The notes beneath the pieces are model-generated. The model did not search any database, was not told the DNA's origin, and worked only from the letters and a program-made list of their open reading frames with translations. The translations under genes and the position numbers were made by a program. Below are positions 18,277 through 28,300 of a stretch of DNA of 64,000 nt, piece after piece (position 1 is the stretch's first letter; each line of letters begins with the position of its first letter). The stretch covers positions 28,315 to 92,314 of the forward strand of contig JAEZWQ010000034.1 of NCBI GenBank assembly GCA_023420085.1. Reading direction: 5' to 3'. The stretch is from Bacillota bacterium. GTDB taxonomy: Bacteria > Bacillota > Clostridia > Lachnospirales > Lachnospiraceae.

Positions 18277-18738
18277 ATGTATGAAATAGAAAGAAAATTT
18301 TTAGTTAGTTATATCCCCGAAGAAATTTATAATTATAATCATTCAATAATAATTCAATCATATTTATCTAAAAATCCAGTTATAAGAATAAGAAAAATAG
18401 ACGATGATTATTTTTTAACATATAAAAGTAAAGGCTTGTTAAAAAGAAAAGAATTAAATTATCCTATTACAAAAGAGGATTTTTACCAATTACTGGCTGA
18501 AAGAAAATATATATCTAAAAAAAGGTATTTTTATCCTTATTCAAAATATTTAATTGAATTAGATGTTTTTTTAGATGAACTAGATGGTTTAATTATAGCT
18601 GAAGTGGAATTTGATTCTGAAGAAGATGCAAAAGAATTTGTTCCGCCTGATTGGTTTTATAAAGAGGTTACAAATAATCCTTCATATCAAAATTCAAATT
18701 TAATAACGAGGAGACCAAATGAAAAAAAAGACTCTTAA
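18277..18738 (+). CDS. CYTH-domain triphosphate-binding protein
   Basis: 153 residues of the CYTH/triphosphate tunnel metalloenzyme superfamily, which hydrolyse or cyclise triphosphorylated substrates. The signature EIERKFLV is at residues 3-10. Alternating basic (RIRKID, YKSKG) and acidic strands (LDVFLDELDGL, AEVEFDSEE) build the tunnel. No Shine-Dalgarno precedes the ATG, and the predicted -10 box ends only 13 bp upstream, so the message may be nearly leaderless. The 3' end overlaps mutS2 by 20 bp. Substrate unknown; inorganic triphosphate is the commonest in bacteria. Confidence 0.85.
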   Translation: MYEIERKFLVSYIPEEIYNYNHSIIIQSYLSKNPVIRIRKIDDDYFLTYKSKGLLKRKELNYPITKEDFYQLLAERKYISKKRYFYPYSKYLIELDVFLDELDGLIIAEVEFDSEEDAKEFVPPDWFYKEVTNNPSYQNSNLITRRPNEKKDS

Positions 18739-21067
18739 TATATTAGAATATGATAAAATACTAAATAAACTTAAAGATTTAGCTACTACTGATGAAGGTA
18801 AAAAAATATGTCTTAACTTAATGCCTAGTACTGATCCAGTTACAATAGAAAAAAACTTAATGTTAACAAGTGAGGCAGAATCAATTATATATAAACATGG
18901 AACTCCTCACTTTACAAAGACAGTTGGTATAATTGAAAGCCTAAAAAAAAGTTCCATTAATTCAATGCTTACAACTAAGGAGATTGTTAATATAAGATAT
19001 TTATTAAGTAATGTTAACACTTTATCAAGTTATCTAAAAGAAGATGACAACTACCCTAATATAAAAAGTATCATATCTATGCTTATACCTTTACCAAAAC
19101 TTATATCCGCATTCAAATATATACATGAAGACGGTATTGAAAATGAAGCTAGTAATAAGTTAAGTGACATTAGAAATAAAATAACCATTTCACAAGAATC
19201 ACTAAGAAAAATACTGAATGATATATTGTCTAAAAATGGAGATTACTTACAAGAATCTGTTATAACCATGAGAAATGGGAGATATTGTATCCCAGTTAAA
19301 AGTGAATATAAAAATGCAATAAAAGGTATTATCCATGATTCATCAGCAACTGGACAAACATTTTTTATTGAACCTTTATCTGTTATTGATAAAAACAATC
19401 AGATAGATTTACTTTATAGCGAAGAAGAACATGAAATTGAGAGAATCTTACTTGAACTTACAGAATTAGTTAATGAACATTCTCAGTTTATTGATATTAA
19501 TTATAAAATTATAAGTGAACTTGATTTTATATTTGCTAAGGGTGAACTAAGTATATATCTTAATTGTACAAAACCTAAAATAAATACAAATAATAGAATT
19601 TATCTTAACCAAGCTAGACACCCTCTTATTGATAAAAAAATAGTTGTACCAATTTCACTTCACTTAGATAAAAATATAAATCAAATGATAATTACAGGTC
19701 CAAATACTGGTGGTAAAACAGTCACATTAAAAACAATAGGATTACTAACAATAATGGCACAATCAGGCCTTAATATCCCAACAAATGAAAATTCAGAAAT
19801 TACAATATATGAAAATATATTTGCTGATATTGGTGATGAGCAGAGTATAGAACAAAGTCTTTCAACTTTTTCATCTCATATGACAAATATTGTTAGTATC
19901 CTTAATGAATTTAGCGCAGATTCACTTATACTATTTGACGAATTAGGAGCTGGAACAGATCCTATTGAAGGTGCTGGTCTTGCTTTAGCAATACTTGATT
20001 ATTTAAATGAAAATAATGTAATGACTGTAGCAACTACTCACTACAGTGAAATAAAATATTATGCAACTACAACTCCAGGTGTTATTAACGCTTCTTGTGA
20101 ATTTGATATTAATACATTAAGACCTACATATAAGTTAATTGTTGGGGTTGCCGGTAAATCTAATGCTTTCGAAATCGCAAAAAAAATCGGTATATCTGAA
20201 TATATTATTGATAAAGCTAAAAATAATATTAAAGATAGCGATATAAAAATTGAGGAATCTCTCGTTGATCTTGATAATCAAAGACTTGGGGCTGTCAAAT
20301 TATTAGAAGAAGCACAAATTAAATATAAAGAAGCTGAAGAACTTTTAGAGCTTGCAAATGAAGAGAAAAACAAAATTCAAGAAAGAAAAGAAAAAATAAT
20401 AAATAGGGCTAATCAAGAAGCTAGTAGAATATTAGAAAATGCTAAAAATATTGCTGATGAAGCAATAAAAGAATTTAATAAAATAGGCAAAAATACTAAT
20501 ATTCAAGAACTAGAGAAAAACAGATCAAAATTAACAAAAGGAATTAAGAAAACACAAAGTAATAAAAGCATATCAAAACAAAATGATAATGAAAAAATAG
20601 ATATTTCTAAAATAAAAATAGGAAGTAAAGTTCACGTAAATAGTTTTAATCAGGATGCTGTTGTTAAATCTTTGCCTGATCCAAAGGGTTATATCTTTGT
20701 TAATATGGGTATGATGAATGTTAAAGTAAAAATTGATGATATATCAAAAAATAAATTTGATGATAATGATAGTAATACAAAAGTCATTTCAAAATTTACA
20801 AAAAAAACATCATCAGCAATGACCATAAAGCCTGAGATTAAGCTTTTAGGATATACTGGTGTAGATGCAATATCTGAACTTGATAAATACATTGATGACT
20901 GTGTTATTGCTGGGCTTAATTCAATCAGAATTGTTCATGGCAAAGGAAGTGGTAAACTTCGTGCCCAAATTCATGAATACTTGAGAAAACATCCTAGTAT
21001 ATCATCTTTTGATTTAGCTGAATATGGTCAAGGTGATGCTGGTGTGACAATTGCAAATTTAAAATAA
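18719..21067 (+). CDS. mutS2: Endonuclease MutS2
   Basis: A MutS homologue without mismatch-recognition domains. It acts against recombination intermediates and, in Bacillus, on collided ribosomes. It is 782 residues. The ATPase domain has Walker A GPNTGGKT at 327-334 and the LFDELGAGTDP Walker B/ABC signature. A long coiled coil rich in Glu/Lys follows (about 515-605), then a C-terminal Smr nuclease domain with HGKGSGKLR. The start has GAGGAG inside the CYTH gene. A strong terminator follows. Confidence 0.96.
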   Translation: MKKKTLNILEYDKILNKLKDLATTDEGKKICLNLMPSTDPVTIEKNLMLTSEAESIIYKHGTPHFTKTVGIIESLKKSSINSMLTTKEIVNIRYLLSNVNTLSSYLKEDDNYPNIKSIISMLIPLPKLISAFKYIHEDGIENEASNKLSDIRNKITISQESLRKILNDILSKNGDYLQESVITMRNGRYCIPVKSEYKNAIKGIIHDSSATGQTFFIEPLSVIDKNNQIDLLYSEEEHEIERILLELTELVNEHSQFIDINYKIISELDFIFAKGELSIYLNCTKPKINTNNRIYLNQARHPLIDKKIVVPISLHLDKNINQMIITGPNTGGKTVTLKTIGLLTIMAQSGLNIPTNENSEITIYENIFADIGDEQSIEQSLSTFSSHMTNIVSILNEFSADSLILFDELGAGTDPIEGAGLALAILDYLNENNVMTVATTHYSEIKYYATTTPGVINASCEFDINTLRPTYKLIVGVAGKSNAFEIAKKIGISEYIIDKAKNNIKDSDIKIEESLVDLDNQRLGAVKLLEEAQIKYKEAEELLELANEEKNKIQERKEKIINRANQEASRILENAKNIADEAIKEFNKIGKNTNIQELEKNRSKLTKGIKKTQSNKSISKQNDNEKIDISKIKIGSKVHVNSFNQDAVVKSLPDPKGYIFVNMGMMNVKVKIDDISKNKFDDNDSNTKVISKFTKKTSSAMTIKPEIKLLGYTGVDAISELDKYIDDCVIAGLNSIRIVHGKGSGKLRAQIHEYLRKHPSISSFDLAEYGQGDAGVTIANLK

Positions 21068-21071
21068 ATTT

Positions 21072-21107
21072 AACCTAGGATAGCATTCTTGTTATCCTAG
21101 GTTTTTT
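21072..21107 (+). terminator. Terminator after mutS2
   Basis: AACCTAGGATA (21072-21082) pairs with TATCCTAGGTT (21093-21103), an 11-bp perfect stem followed by a run of T. Confidence 0.9.
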
Positions 21108-21175
21108 ACATTATAATCTATAGTCACTAATAAAAATTATTGGTTATATTTTAATATCTATCATTAGTTTAATCT

Positions 21176-22165
21176 TTATAGGAAGTCTCCATTCATTATA
21201 GAATTTTTAACTACAACATAATCAACTCTTCTTAATGCTCTTAAGTCTTTACCTCCAGCATAAGAAATTGAAGATTGTAAATCTTGTTCCATCTCAATCA
21301 ATGTATCAAATATACTTCCCTTATGTGGAATTAATATTTTCTTACCTTCAACATTTTTTCTTTCTCCTTTTTGGAATTGAGATGCTGATCCAAAATATTC
21401 TTTGAATATTTTCCCATCAACTTCAACTGTTTCCCCAGGAGATTCATCATGCCCAGCAAATAACGAACCTATCATTACCATTCTTGCACCAAATCTTAGA
21501 GATTTAGCTACATCTCCATGATTTCTTATACCACCATCAGCTATTATAGGTTTATTAGCTGCCTTTCTACACCAGCTAAGTGCAGATAATTGCCAACCAC
21601 CAGTTCCAAAGCCTGTTTTTAGCTTAGTTATACAAACTTTTCCAGGACCTATTCCAACCTTAGTTGCATCAGCACCTGCATTTTCAAGTTCTCTTACGGC
21701 TTCTGGAGTCCCAACATTACCCGCTATAACAAAAACATCAGGTAAATTTTTCTTTATATGACCAATCATTTTGATTACTTGTTCTGAGTGTCCATGTGCT
21801 ATATCTATAGTAACATAGTCTGGCTTTAGTCCTTGATTAGCTAATTCTTTAACAAATTCAAATTCTTCATCCTTAACGCCAATACTTATTGAAGTAAAAA
21901 GATTTAGTTTATTCATTCTTTTAATAAAATCTATTCTTCTTTCGGGTTTAAATCTATGCATAATATAAAAATAGTTACTTGCAGCAAGTTTTTCAGCTAA
22001 CCCTTCATCAATAATTGTTTGCATATTTGCTGGAACAACAGGCAATTTGAATTTCATTTTACCAAGACTTACCTCAGTAGAGCATTCACTTCTACTTCCA
22101 ACTATACATTTATTAGGTATTAACTGTATATCTTCATAATCAAAAATAGTCATATTATTTATCAT
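21176..22165 (-). CDS. guaC: GMP reductase
   Basis: Reduces GMP to IMP with NADPH, linking guanine to adenine nucleotide pools. It is 329 residues of the IMPDH/GMPR barrel without CBS domains. The catalytic cysteine lies in GIGPGKVCITK, followed by TGFGTGGWQ; this arrangement and the short length favour GMP reductase over IMP dehydrogenase. AGGAGG lies 7 bp before the ATG. The gene stands alone between convergent mutS2 and a divergent BI-1 gene. Confidence 0.92.
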   Translation of the reverse strand: MINNMTIFDYEDIQLIPNKCIVGSRSECSTEVSLGKMKFKLPVVPANMQTIIDEGLAEKLAASNYFYIMHRFKPERRIDFIKRMNKLNLFTSISIGVKDEEFEFVKELANQGLKPDYVTIDIAHGHSEQVIKMIGHIKKNLPDVFVIAGNVGTPEAVRELENAGADATKVGIGPGKVCITKLKTGFGTGGWQLSALSWCRKAANKPIIADGGIRNHGDVAKSLRFGARMVMIGSLFAGHDESPGETVEVDGKIFKEYFGSASQFQKGERKNVEGKKILIPHKGSIFDTLIEMEQDLQSSISYAGGKDLRALRRVDYVVVKNSIMNGDFL

Positions 22166-22279
22166 AAAAAAACCTCCTAATTGGTGTTACTTTCTAATTA
22201 TATAATATGTATGAATTTTTGTCCATAAAGTTGAATTTAACTATACCCAATGTTATAATTGTTCTAAAAAGGAGGTTTT

Positions 22280-23038
22280 ATGAACTTTAATAATAATCAA
22301 AATAATATACATTATGGTAATCATAATTATAATTCTGATAAATATATTTATCAGTCAGGTACTGGCGAATTAACATTTAAAAATTATATAACTAAAATGT
22401 TTGCAATAGTAGCACTGGGTATATTCACTTCTGCATTAATTGCTTTTTTAATTAATATTAATTTTATTAATATTATAAATACATTTGGTAATTCTTTCTT
22501 ATATGTTATGTATGGTTGCGGTATTTTTCAGATAGTTGTTGTATTATATTTATCATATAAGTTATCAAAAGGGGTTAAATTTGGTTTTGCTCTTGGAATG
22601 TTTGTATTTTATAGTGCACTAACTGGTATTACTTTATCAGCCATAACATTCGTATATAAACCTAGCGAAATTTTACATGCATTTCTTGTGACAGGGTTAT
22701 TTTTTACTGCATTGTGTATTATTGGACATATAACGAACTATAAATTACTAAAATTTGGAAATATGATTGCATTTGCATTGCTTTTCTTCTTGATAGTTCA
22801 AATCATAAGTTTATTTTTCTTTCCAAGCATTGCTAGATCAATGCTAATGGACTTTATAGCTATTGCAATTTTTGCTTTCTATAGTGTCTATGACTTCCAG
22901 AGAGTTAAGTATATGTTTGAAAATTCTAGAAGTAAGAGGGATTTAAATACAGCAATGATTTCAGGAGCATTAAGCTTATATCTTGACTTTATAAACTTAT
23001 TTATTAGAATATTATCTCTATTATCAAGAGAAAAATAA
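22280..23038 (+). CDS. Bax inhibitor-1/YccA family membrane protein
   Basis: 252 residues with an Asn-rich cytoplasmic N-terminus (about 40 residues) and seven predicted membrane helices, matching the BI-1/TMBIM family. Bacterial members such as BsYetJ are pH-dependent calcium leak channels. The C-terminal SVYDFQRVKYMF and LSLYLDFINLFIRIL segments are family-typical. A strong AAGGAGG precedes the ATG. Physiological role unknown. Confidence 0.92.
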   Translation: MNFNNNQNNIHYGNHNYNSDKYIYQSGTGELTFKNYITKMFAIVALGIFTSALIAFLININFINIINTFGNSFLYVMYGCGIFQIVVVLYLSYKLSKGVKFGFALGMFVFYSALTGITLSAITFVYKPSEILHAFLVTGLFFTALCIIGHITNYKLLKFGNMIAFALLFFLIVQIISLFFFPSIARSMLMDFIAIAIFAFYSVYDFQRVKYMFENSRSKRDLNTAMISGALSLYLDFINLFIRILSLLSREK

Positions 23039-23062
23039 AGCTAGGACTAACCTAGCTTTTCT
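23037..23062. terminator. Terminator shared by the BI-1 gene and folC
   Basis: AAAGCTAGG (23037-23045) pairs with CCTAGCTTT (23051-23059). T-runs on both sides fit a bidirectional terminator for the two convergent genes; the stem covers the folC stop codon. Confidence 0.8.
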
Positions 23063-24374
23063 TTATATTAATTGATCCTACATCAGTAAAGTCAATCTTA
23101 TTAATTATTTTCTTTATATCTTTAACTAAATATAAGGAACCACACCAAACAACAAGATCATCCTTATCAGCAATTTTAATGCTTCTATTGATTGCACTTT
23201 TCAAATCACTAAATTTGTAAACATTCATAAAATATTTTTTTGTTTCTTTTTCTAATATGTCGATATCTAAGGTCCTTGGATTATTAATACTTGTTATAAA
23301 ACAAGTTTCTGAAATCTCCGATAAACGTTTTATTGAATATAAATAATTTTTATCTTTTAGCATTGAAAAGCCAATTATTATTCTTTTATGGTATAGCTTC
23401 TTAATACTTTCTATTAACATATCTATCGCATCTTCATTATGCGCCCCATCTATGATAAGTGTTGGAAATAAATTAATTATTTCAAATCTACCACCATGAC
23501 TAGTATTTAATAATCCTTTAATTATATCTTCTCTGGTTAAATTTAAATATTTATTGTAATATTCTACTACAGTTATTGCTAAACTTGCATTTAATATCTG
23601 ATGTACTCCGACTAAAGAAGTTTTCACAATATAATTCTTATATTTAAAACTATTAAATTCTAGGTTAATAGAGATTTCGTGAATATCTTCTTGTGAAAAA
23701 GTTATAACTTCACAATTTTTATTTTTTGCAGTTTCTCTGATTACTTCTTCTGCTTCGACGAATTTTTGAGGATATAAGAATACAGGTATATTATTTTTAA
23801 TAATTCCTGCCTTATTTTTAGCAATATTTCTAATATTATTCCCAAGAATATTCATATGATCCATAGAAATACTTGTTATAACTGTAGCAAGTGGTTTTTT
23901 TATAATATTTGTTGCATCAAAAGTACCACCAAGACCAACTTCAATTATTGCAAAATCTACTTTCTTATCAAAAAAATACTTAAACATTATAGCCGTTAAA
24001 ATTTCAAAGCTCGTAAGATATTTATTTTTCTTATCTAATTCTAATATTTTGGGCATAAAGTCATCAATTATATTGCAAAAATCTTCACCAGATATATAAT
24101 TACCATTATATTGAATTGACTCATAAATATTATCAATATATGGAGAAATAAAAAGTCCAACATTATACTTTGTTGATAAAATTTCAGTTATATACTTGCA
24201 AGTCGACCCCTTACCATTTGTTCCAGCAATATGTATTGTCCTAATCTTATCTTGTGGATTATCATACATTTCTAATATAGATTGTATATTTTCAATTGTA
24301 TATTCGTTATTCAAATATTCACGGCTATTTAACCATTCAATATATTGTTCTATAGAGTTAAAACTTTTATACAT
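23052..24374 (-). CDS. folC: Folylpolyglutamate synthase / dihydrofolate synthase
   Basis: Adds glutamate to dihydropteroate and folates. It is a 440-residue Mur-ligase-fold enzyme. The ATP loop is GTNGKGSTCKYI, and the GLGGTFDATN and SMDHMNILG motifs are typical of FolC. GGGGAG precedes the ATG. No other folate gene is adjacent. Whether it has both activities or only the polyglutamylating one cannot be told from sequence. Confidence 0.94.
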   Translation of the reverse strand: MYKSFNSIEQYIEWLNSREYLNNEYTIENIQSILEMYDNPQDKIRTIHIAGTNGKGSTCKYITEILSTKYNVGLFISPYIDNIYESIQYNGNYISGEDFCNIIDDFMPKILELDKKNKYLTSFEILTAIMFKYFFDKKVDFAIIEVGLGGTFDATNIIKKPLATVITSISMDHMNILGNNIRNIAKNKAGIIKNNIPVFLYPQKFVEAEEVIRETAKNKNCEVITFSQEDIHEISINLEFNSFKYKNYIVKTSLVGVHQILNASLAITVVEYYNKYLNLTREDIIKGLLNTSHGGRFEIINLFPTLIIDGAHNEDAIDMLIESIKKLYHKRIIIGFSMLKDKNYLYSIKRLSEISETCFITSINNPRTLDIDILEKETKKYFMNVYKFSDLKSAINRSIKIADKDDLVVWCGSLYLVKDIKKIINKIDFTDVGSINIKKS

Positions 24375-24451
24375 ATCTCCCCTTTCATATTAATTAATTA
24401 TGAATATATATTTATAATATCATAATTAATCAAATTCTAATTAAAAAATGC

Positions 24452-24479
24452 TTGCAAAATTGAAAATGATTGGTATAAT
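24452..24479 (+). promoter_or_regulatory. Promoter of tRNA-Asp
   Basis: TTGCAA (24452-24457) and TATAAT (24474-24479), 16 bp apart, lie 10 bp before the tRNA. Confidence 0.75.
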
Positions 24480-24489
24480 ACAAATGTAA

Positions 24490-24563
24490 GGCCCAGTGGC
24501 TCAGTTGGTTAGAGCGCCGCCCTGTCACGGCGGAGGTCGAGAGTTCGAGTCTCTTCTGGGTCG
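24490..24563 (+). tRNA. tRNA-Asp (GTC)
   Basis: A full cloverleaf of 74 nt. The acceptor GGCCCAG pairs with CTGGGTC including one G-T. The anticodon GTC is at 24524-24526 in a CCTGTCACG loop, and the T arm is GAGAGTTCGAGTCTC. The 3' CCA is not encoded. It is followed directly by a terminator, so it is a single-gene transcript. Confidence 0.98.
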
Positions 24564-24564
24564 T

Positions 24565-24588
24565 AGCTCCTTACAAGGAGCTTTTTTT
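24565..24588 (+). terminator. Terminator after tRNA-Asp
   Basis: AGCTCCTT pairs with AAGGAGCT (24565-24582) around two bases and is followed by seven T. Confidence 0.9.
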
Positions 24589-24615
24589 ATGTTATTTTAA
24601 TATATTGGAGGAGTT

Positions 24616-25092
24616 ATGAATTTTTGGATAATTTTTGGTATAATCCTACTGATAATGATTGCTGTCTTAATAGGATTATATTTCTTCGGTAAAAAAATTG
24701 AAAAAAGAAATGCAGCGAATCAGGAGGCAATTGAAGCATCTTCACAAGTTATATCAATGCTTGTAATTGATAAGAAAAAAATGAAACTAAAAGATGCAAA
24801 TCTTCCTAAGATTGTACTAGATCAAACTCCTAAGTATTTAAGAAGATCAAAGGTACCAATAGTTAAAGCTAAAGTTGGACCAAGAGTTATGACCATGATG
24901 TGCGATCCTAAAGTTTTTGATGTAATCCCATTAAAACAAGAAGTAAAGGCAACTGTTAGTGGTATATATATAACTAATGTCAAAGGAAAATTATTGCCTA
25001 AACCAACAAAATTAACTTGGAGACAAAAATTGGCGAATAAATATTCTAGTACATCTAATACAAATAACTCAAAAAAGAAACGTAAGAAATAA
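24616..25092 (+). CDS. Conserved single-span membrane protein of unknown function
   Basis: 158 residues: one N-terminal transmembrane helix (about 3-25), then a soluble region with strands around residues 80-125 (VKAKVGPRVMTMMCDPKVFD, VKATVSGIYIT), then a very basic tail ending KKKRKK. I have seen similar proteins in clostridial genomes but know no function. The ribosome site GGAGGAG is strong. The tail could bind RNA or membrane phospholipid; that is speculation. Confidence 0.75.
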   Translation: MNFWIIFGIILLIMIAVLIGLYFFGKKIEKRNAANQEAIEASSQVISMLVIDKKKMKLKDANLPKIVLDQTPKYLRRSKVPIVKAKVGPRVMTMMCDPKVFDVIPLKQEVKATVSGIYITNVKGKLLPKPTKLTWRQKLANKYSSTSNTNNSKKKRKK

Positions 25093-25396
25093 TTATAATC
25101 CCAATAACCTATAACTTGGTTGTTGGGATTTTTCTTATCTTAATATCAACTTCCTATTTTTTATAATTGTATAGCAAATAAGTACATAATAAAATTAAAT
25201 TAGTCCTCAAAAAAGCCTTATATAATAAAGGATTTTTTAAGTATATTTTTTATTGAATGTATAATTTTAGATACACAGCAATTATTGATATTTTTAATAT
25301 TTACATACATATATAAAAGTGTTACGTTTAAAACAAATGTGTATGTATGAAATACAAACATAGGCATATTAATGTTATTTCAAAAGGAGGTACTTC
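25093..25396. other. Intergenic region upstream of the PFOR gene
   Basis: No gene is visible in these 304 bases. The left part holds the terminator at 25097-25134 and a weaker CCTT/AAGG hairpin with T-run near 25205-25238. The right part has 8-bp inverted arms CATACATA and TATGTATG near 25310-25350, about 50 bp before the PFOR start; they may be an operator. I found no convincing -35/-10 pair and no Rex-type operator. Confidence 0.5.
25097..25134 (+). terminator. Terminator after the small membrane protein gene
   Basis: A 13-bp stem from AATCCCAATAACC (25097-25109) and GGTTGTTGGGATT (25118-25130), with one G-U pair, followed by a T-run. Confidence 0.85.
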
Positions 25397-28300
25397 GTGG
25401 GTAGAAAAAAGAAAACCATGGATGGAAATAACGCAGCCGCATATGTATCATATGCGTTCACTGACGTTGCTGCTATCTTTCCTATTACACCATCTTCAGT
25501 AATGGCTGAAGTTACTGATAAATGGTCATCAGAAGGAAAGACAAACATTTTTAATGATCAGGTTAGAGTAATTGAGATGCAATCTGAAGCTGGTGCTGCA
25601 GGTGCTGTACACGGTTCATTAGCTGCTGGAGCACTTACAACAACATATACAGCTTCTCAAGGTTTATTATTAATGATACCAAACCTTTATAAGATTGCTG
25701 GTGAATTGTTGCCTTGTGTTGTTCATGTATCTGCAAGAACACTTGCTACTCATGCTCTTTCAATTTTTGGTGATCACCAAGATGTTTATGCTTGTCGTCA
25801 AACAGGTTGTGCAATGATTTGTGCAGGAAATGTACAAGAAGTTATGGATTTAGGAGCTGTTTCTCACTTAGCTACTATTAAAGGACGTATTCCTGTTATA
25901 CATTTCTTTGATGGATTTAGAACTTCACATGAATTGCAAAAAATTGAAATCTGGGATGATGATACCCTACGTAAATTAGTTGATATGGATGCAGTTAATG
26001 AGTTTAGACGTAGAGGTTTAAATCCAGAACATCCTGTTGTTAGAGGAACTGCACAAAACCCTGATATTTTCTTCCAAGCTAGAGAAGCTTGTAATACATA
26101 CTATGATAACTTCCCAGCTATTGTTGAAGAATATATGGATAAAGTTAATGCAGAAATTGGAACTGACTATAAACTATTTAACTATTACGGAGCAGAAGAT
26201 GCTGAATCTGTAATTGTAGCGATGGGTTCTGTATGTGATACAGCAAAAGAAACCATTGACTTCCTATTGAAAAGAGGAGAAAAAGTTGGTCTTATTACTG
26301 TTAGACTTTATAGACCATGGGTTAAAGAACGTTTCTTAGAAGCTATTCCAAAAACAGTTAAAGTTATCAATGTAATGGATAGAACAAAAGAACCAGGCGC
26401 TTTAGGTGAACCTCTTTACCTTGATGTTGTTGGATCACTTAAAGATACTGAATTTGCAAATGTACAAGTTAACTCAGGTAGATACGGTCTAAGCTCAAAA
26501 GATACTAATCCAGCTTGTATAATTTCTGTATTCAAAAATAAGGATAAATCTCCATTCACCGTTGGTATTGTTGATGATGTTACTAATCTTTCACTACCAC
26601 TTGAAGAAAATCCAAATACAAGCCCTGACGATATAGTAAATTGTAAATTCTGGGGTCTTGGTGCTGATGGTACTGTTGGTGCTAATAAGAACTCTATAAA
26701 AATTATTGGAGATCATACTGATCAATACGTACAAGCATATTTTGCTTATGATTCAAAGAAATCTGGTGGTATAACCATATCTCACTTACGTTTCGGTCAT
26801 TCACCAATTAGATCTACATACTTTGTAAACAAAGCGAACTTTGTTGCTTGTCATAACCAATCATATATTAGAAAATATAACATGGTTCAAGATTTAGTTG
26901 ATGGTGGAACATTCCTTCTTAATACTAACTTTACTGACGAAGAACTAGAAAAACATTTACCAGGTCAAGTTAAAAAATACATGGCTGATCATAATATCAA
27001 GTTCTACGCAATAAATGGTATTGAAATTGGTAAAGAAATTGGTCTAGGAGGAAGAATTAATACTGTCCTTCAATCAGCATTCTTTAAATTAACTAAATTA
27101 ATACCTGTTGATGATGCTATAAAATACATGAAAGATGCTGCTACTGCAACATATGGACACAAGGGTGAAGCTATCGTTAAGATGAACCACGACGCAATTG
27201 ATGCTGGTGTTAATGCAATTCGTGAGGTAGCTGTTAAGCCAGAATGGACAAATTGTGAATATGAAAATCTAGAAATTTCATTTGATAATGATGGATCTGA
27301 TTTAATAGCTTATGTAAATAACATTCAGAACTATGTAAATAGTCAAACTGGAGATAGTTTACCAGTTTCAGCATTCACAAAATATGCTGATGGTCATATG
27401 CCACTTGGATCTTCTGCATTAGAAAAACGTGGTATTGGTATAGATGTACCTGAATGGCAAATGGATAACTGTATACAGTGTAATCTATGTTCATTAGTTT
27501 GTCCTCATGCTGTTATAAGACCAATGGTATTTACTGAGGAAGAATTAAAAAATGCACCAGACGGAACTGAAACAATCGAACTTACTGGTTTAAAACATCT
27601 TAACTATAGAATAACTGTTTCTCAACTTGACTGTACAGGATGCGGAGCTTGTGCAAATATCTGTCCAGGTAAGAAAGGAAATAAGGCATTATTAATGATG
27701 CCTCTTGACACTCAAGTTCATAAACAACCAATCTTCGATTATGCAAACACTATAGAACCTAAAGAAGAAGTTCTTGAAAAATTTAAGGCTTCAACTATAA
27801 AAGGAAGCCAATTTAGAAGACCTTTAATGGAATTCTCTGGTGCTTGTCCAGGATGTGGTGAGACTCCATACGTTAAGTTATTAACACAACTATTTGGAGA
27901 TAGAATGGTTATTGCCAATGCTACTGGTTGTACCTCAATTTGGGGTGGATCATCTCCTGCTACACCTTATACAGTAAATGAAAAAGGACGTGGTCCTGCT
28001 TGGGCTAACTCACTATTCGAAGATAATGCTGAATATGGTTATGGTATGTTCTTAGCTCATGACACTATTAGAAGACGTCTAATTGAAAATGTTAAAGATA
28101 TTGTTGCCAATACTGAAAATGAAGAAGTAAAAACAGCTTGTCAAGAATATCTAGATACATTAACTGATGGTAAAGAAAATGGTATTGCTTCTGATAAGTT
28201 GATCTCATTACTAGAGTCTTATCCAGAAAGTGATTTATGTGAAAATGGTAAAGCAATCTTACTAGACAAAGATTTCTTAGCACAAAAATCACATTGGATA

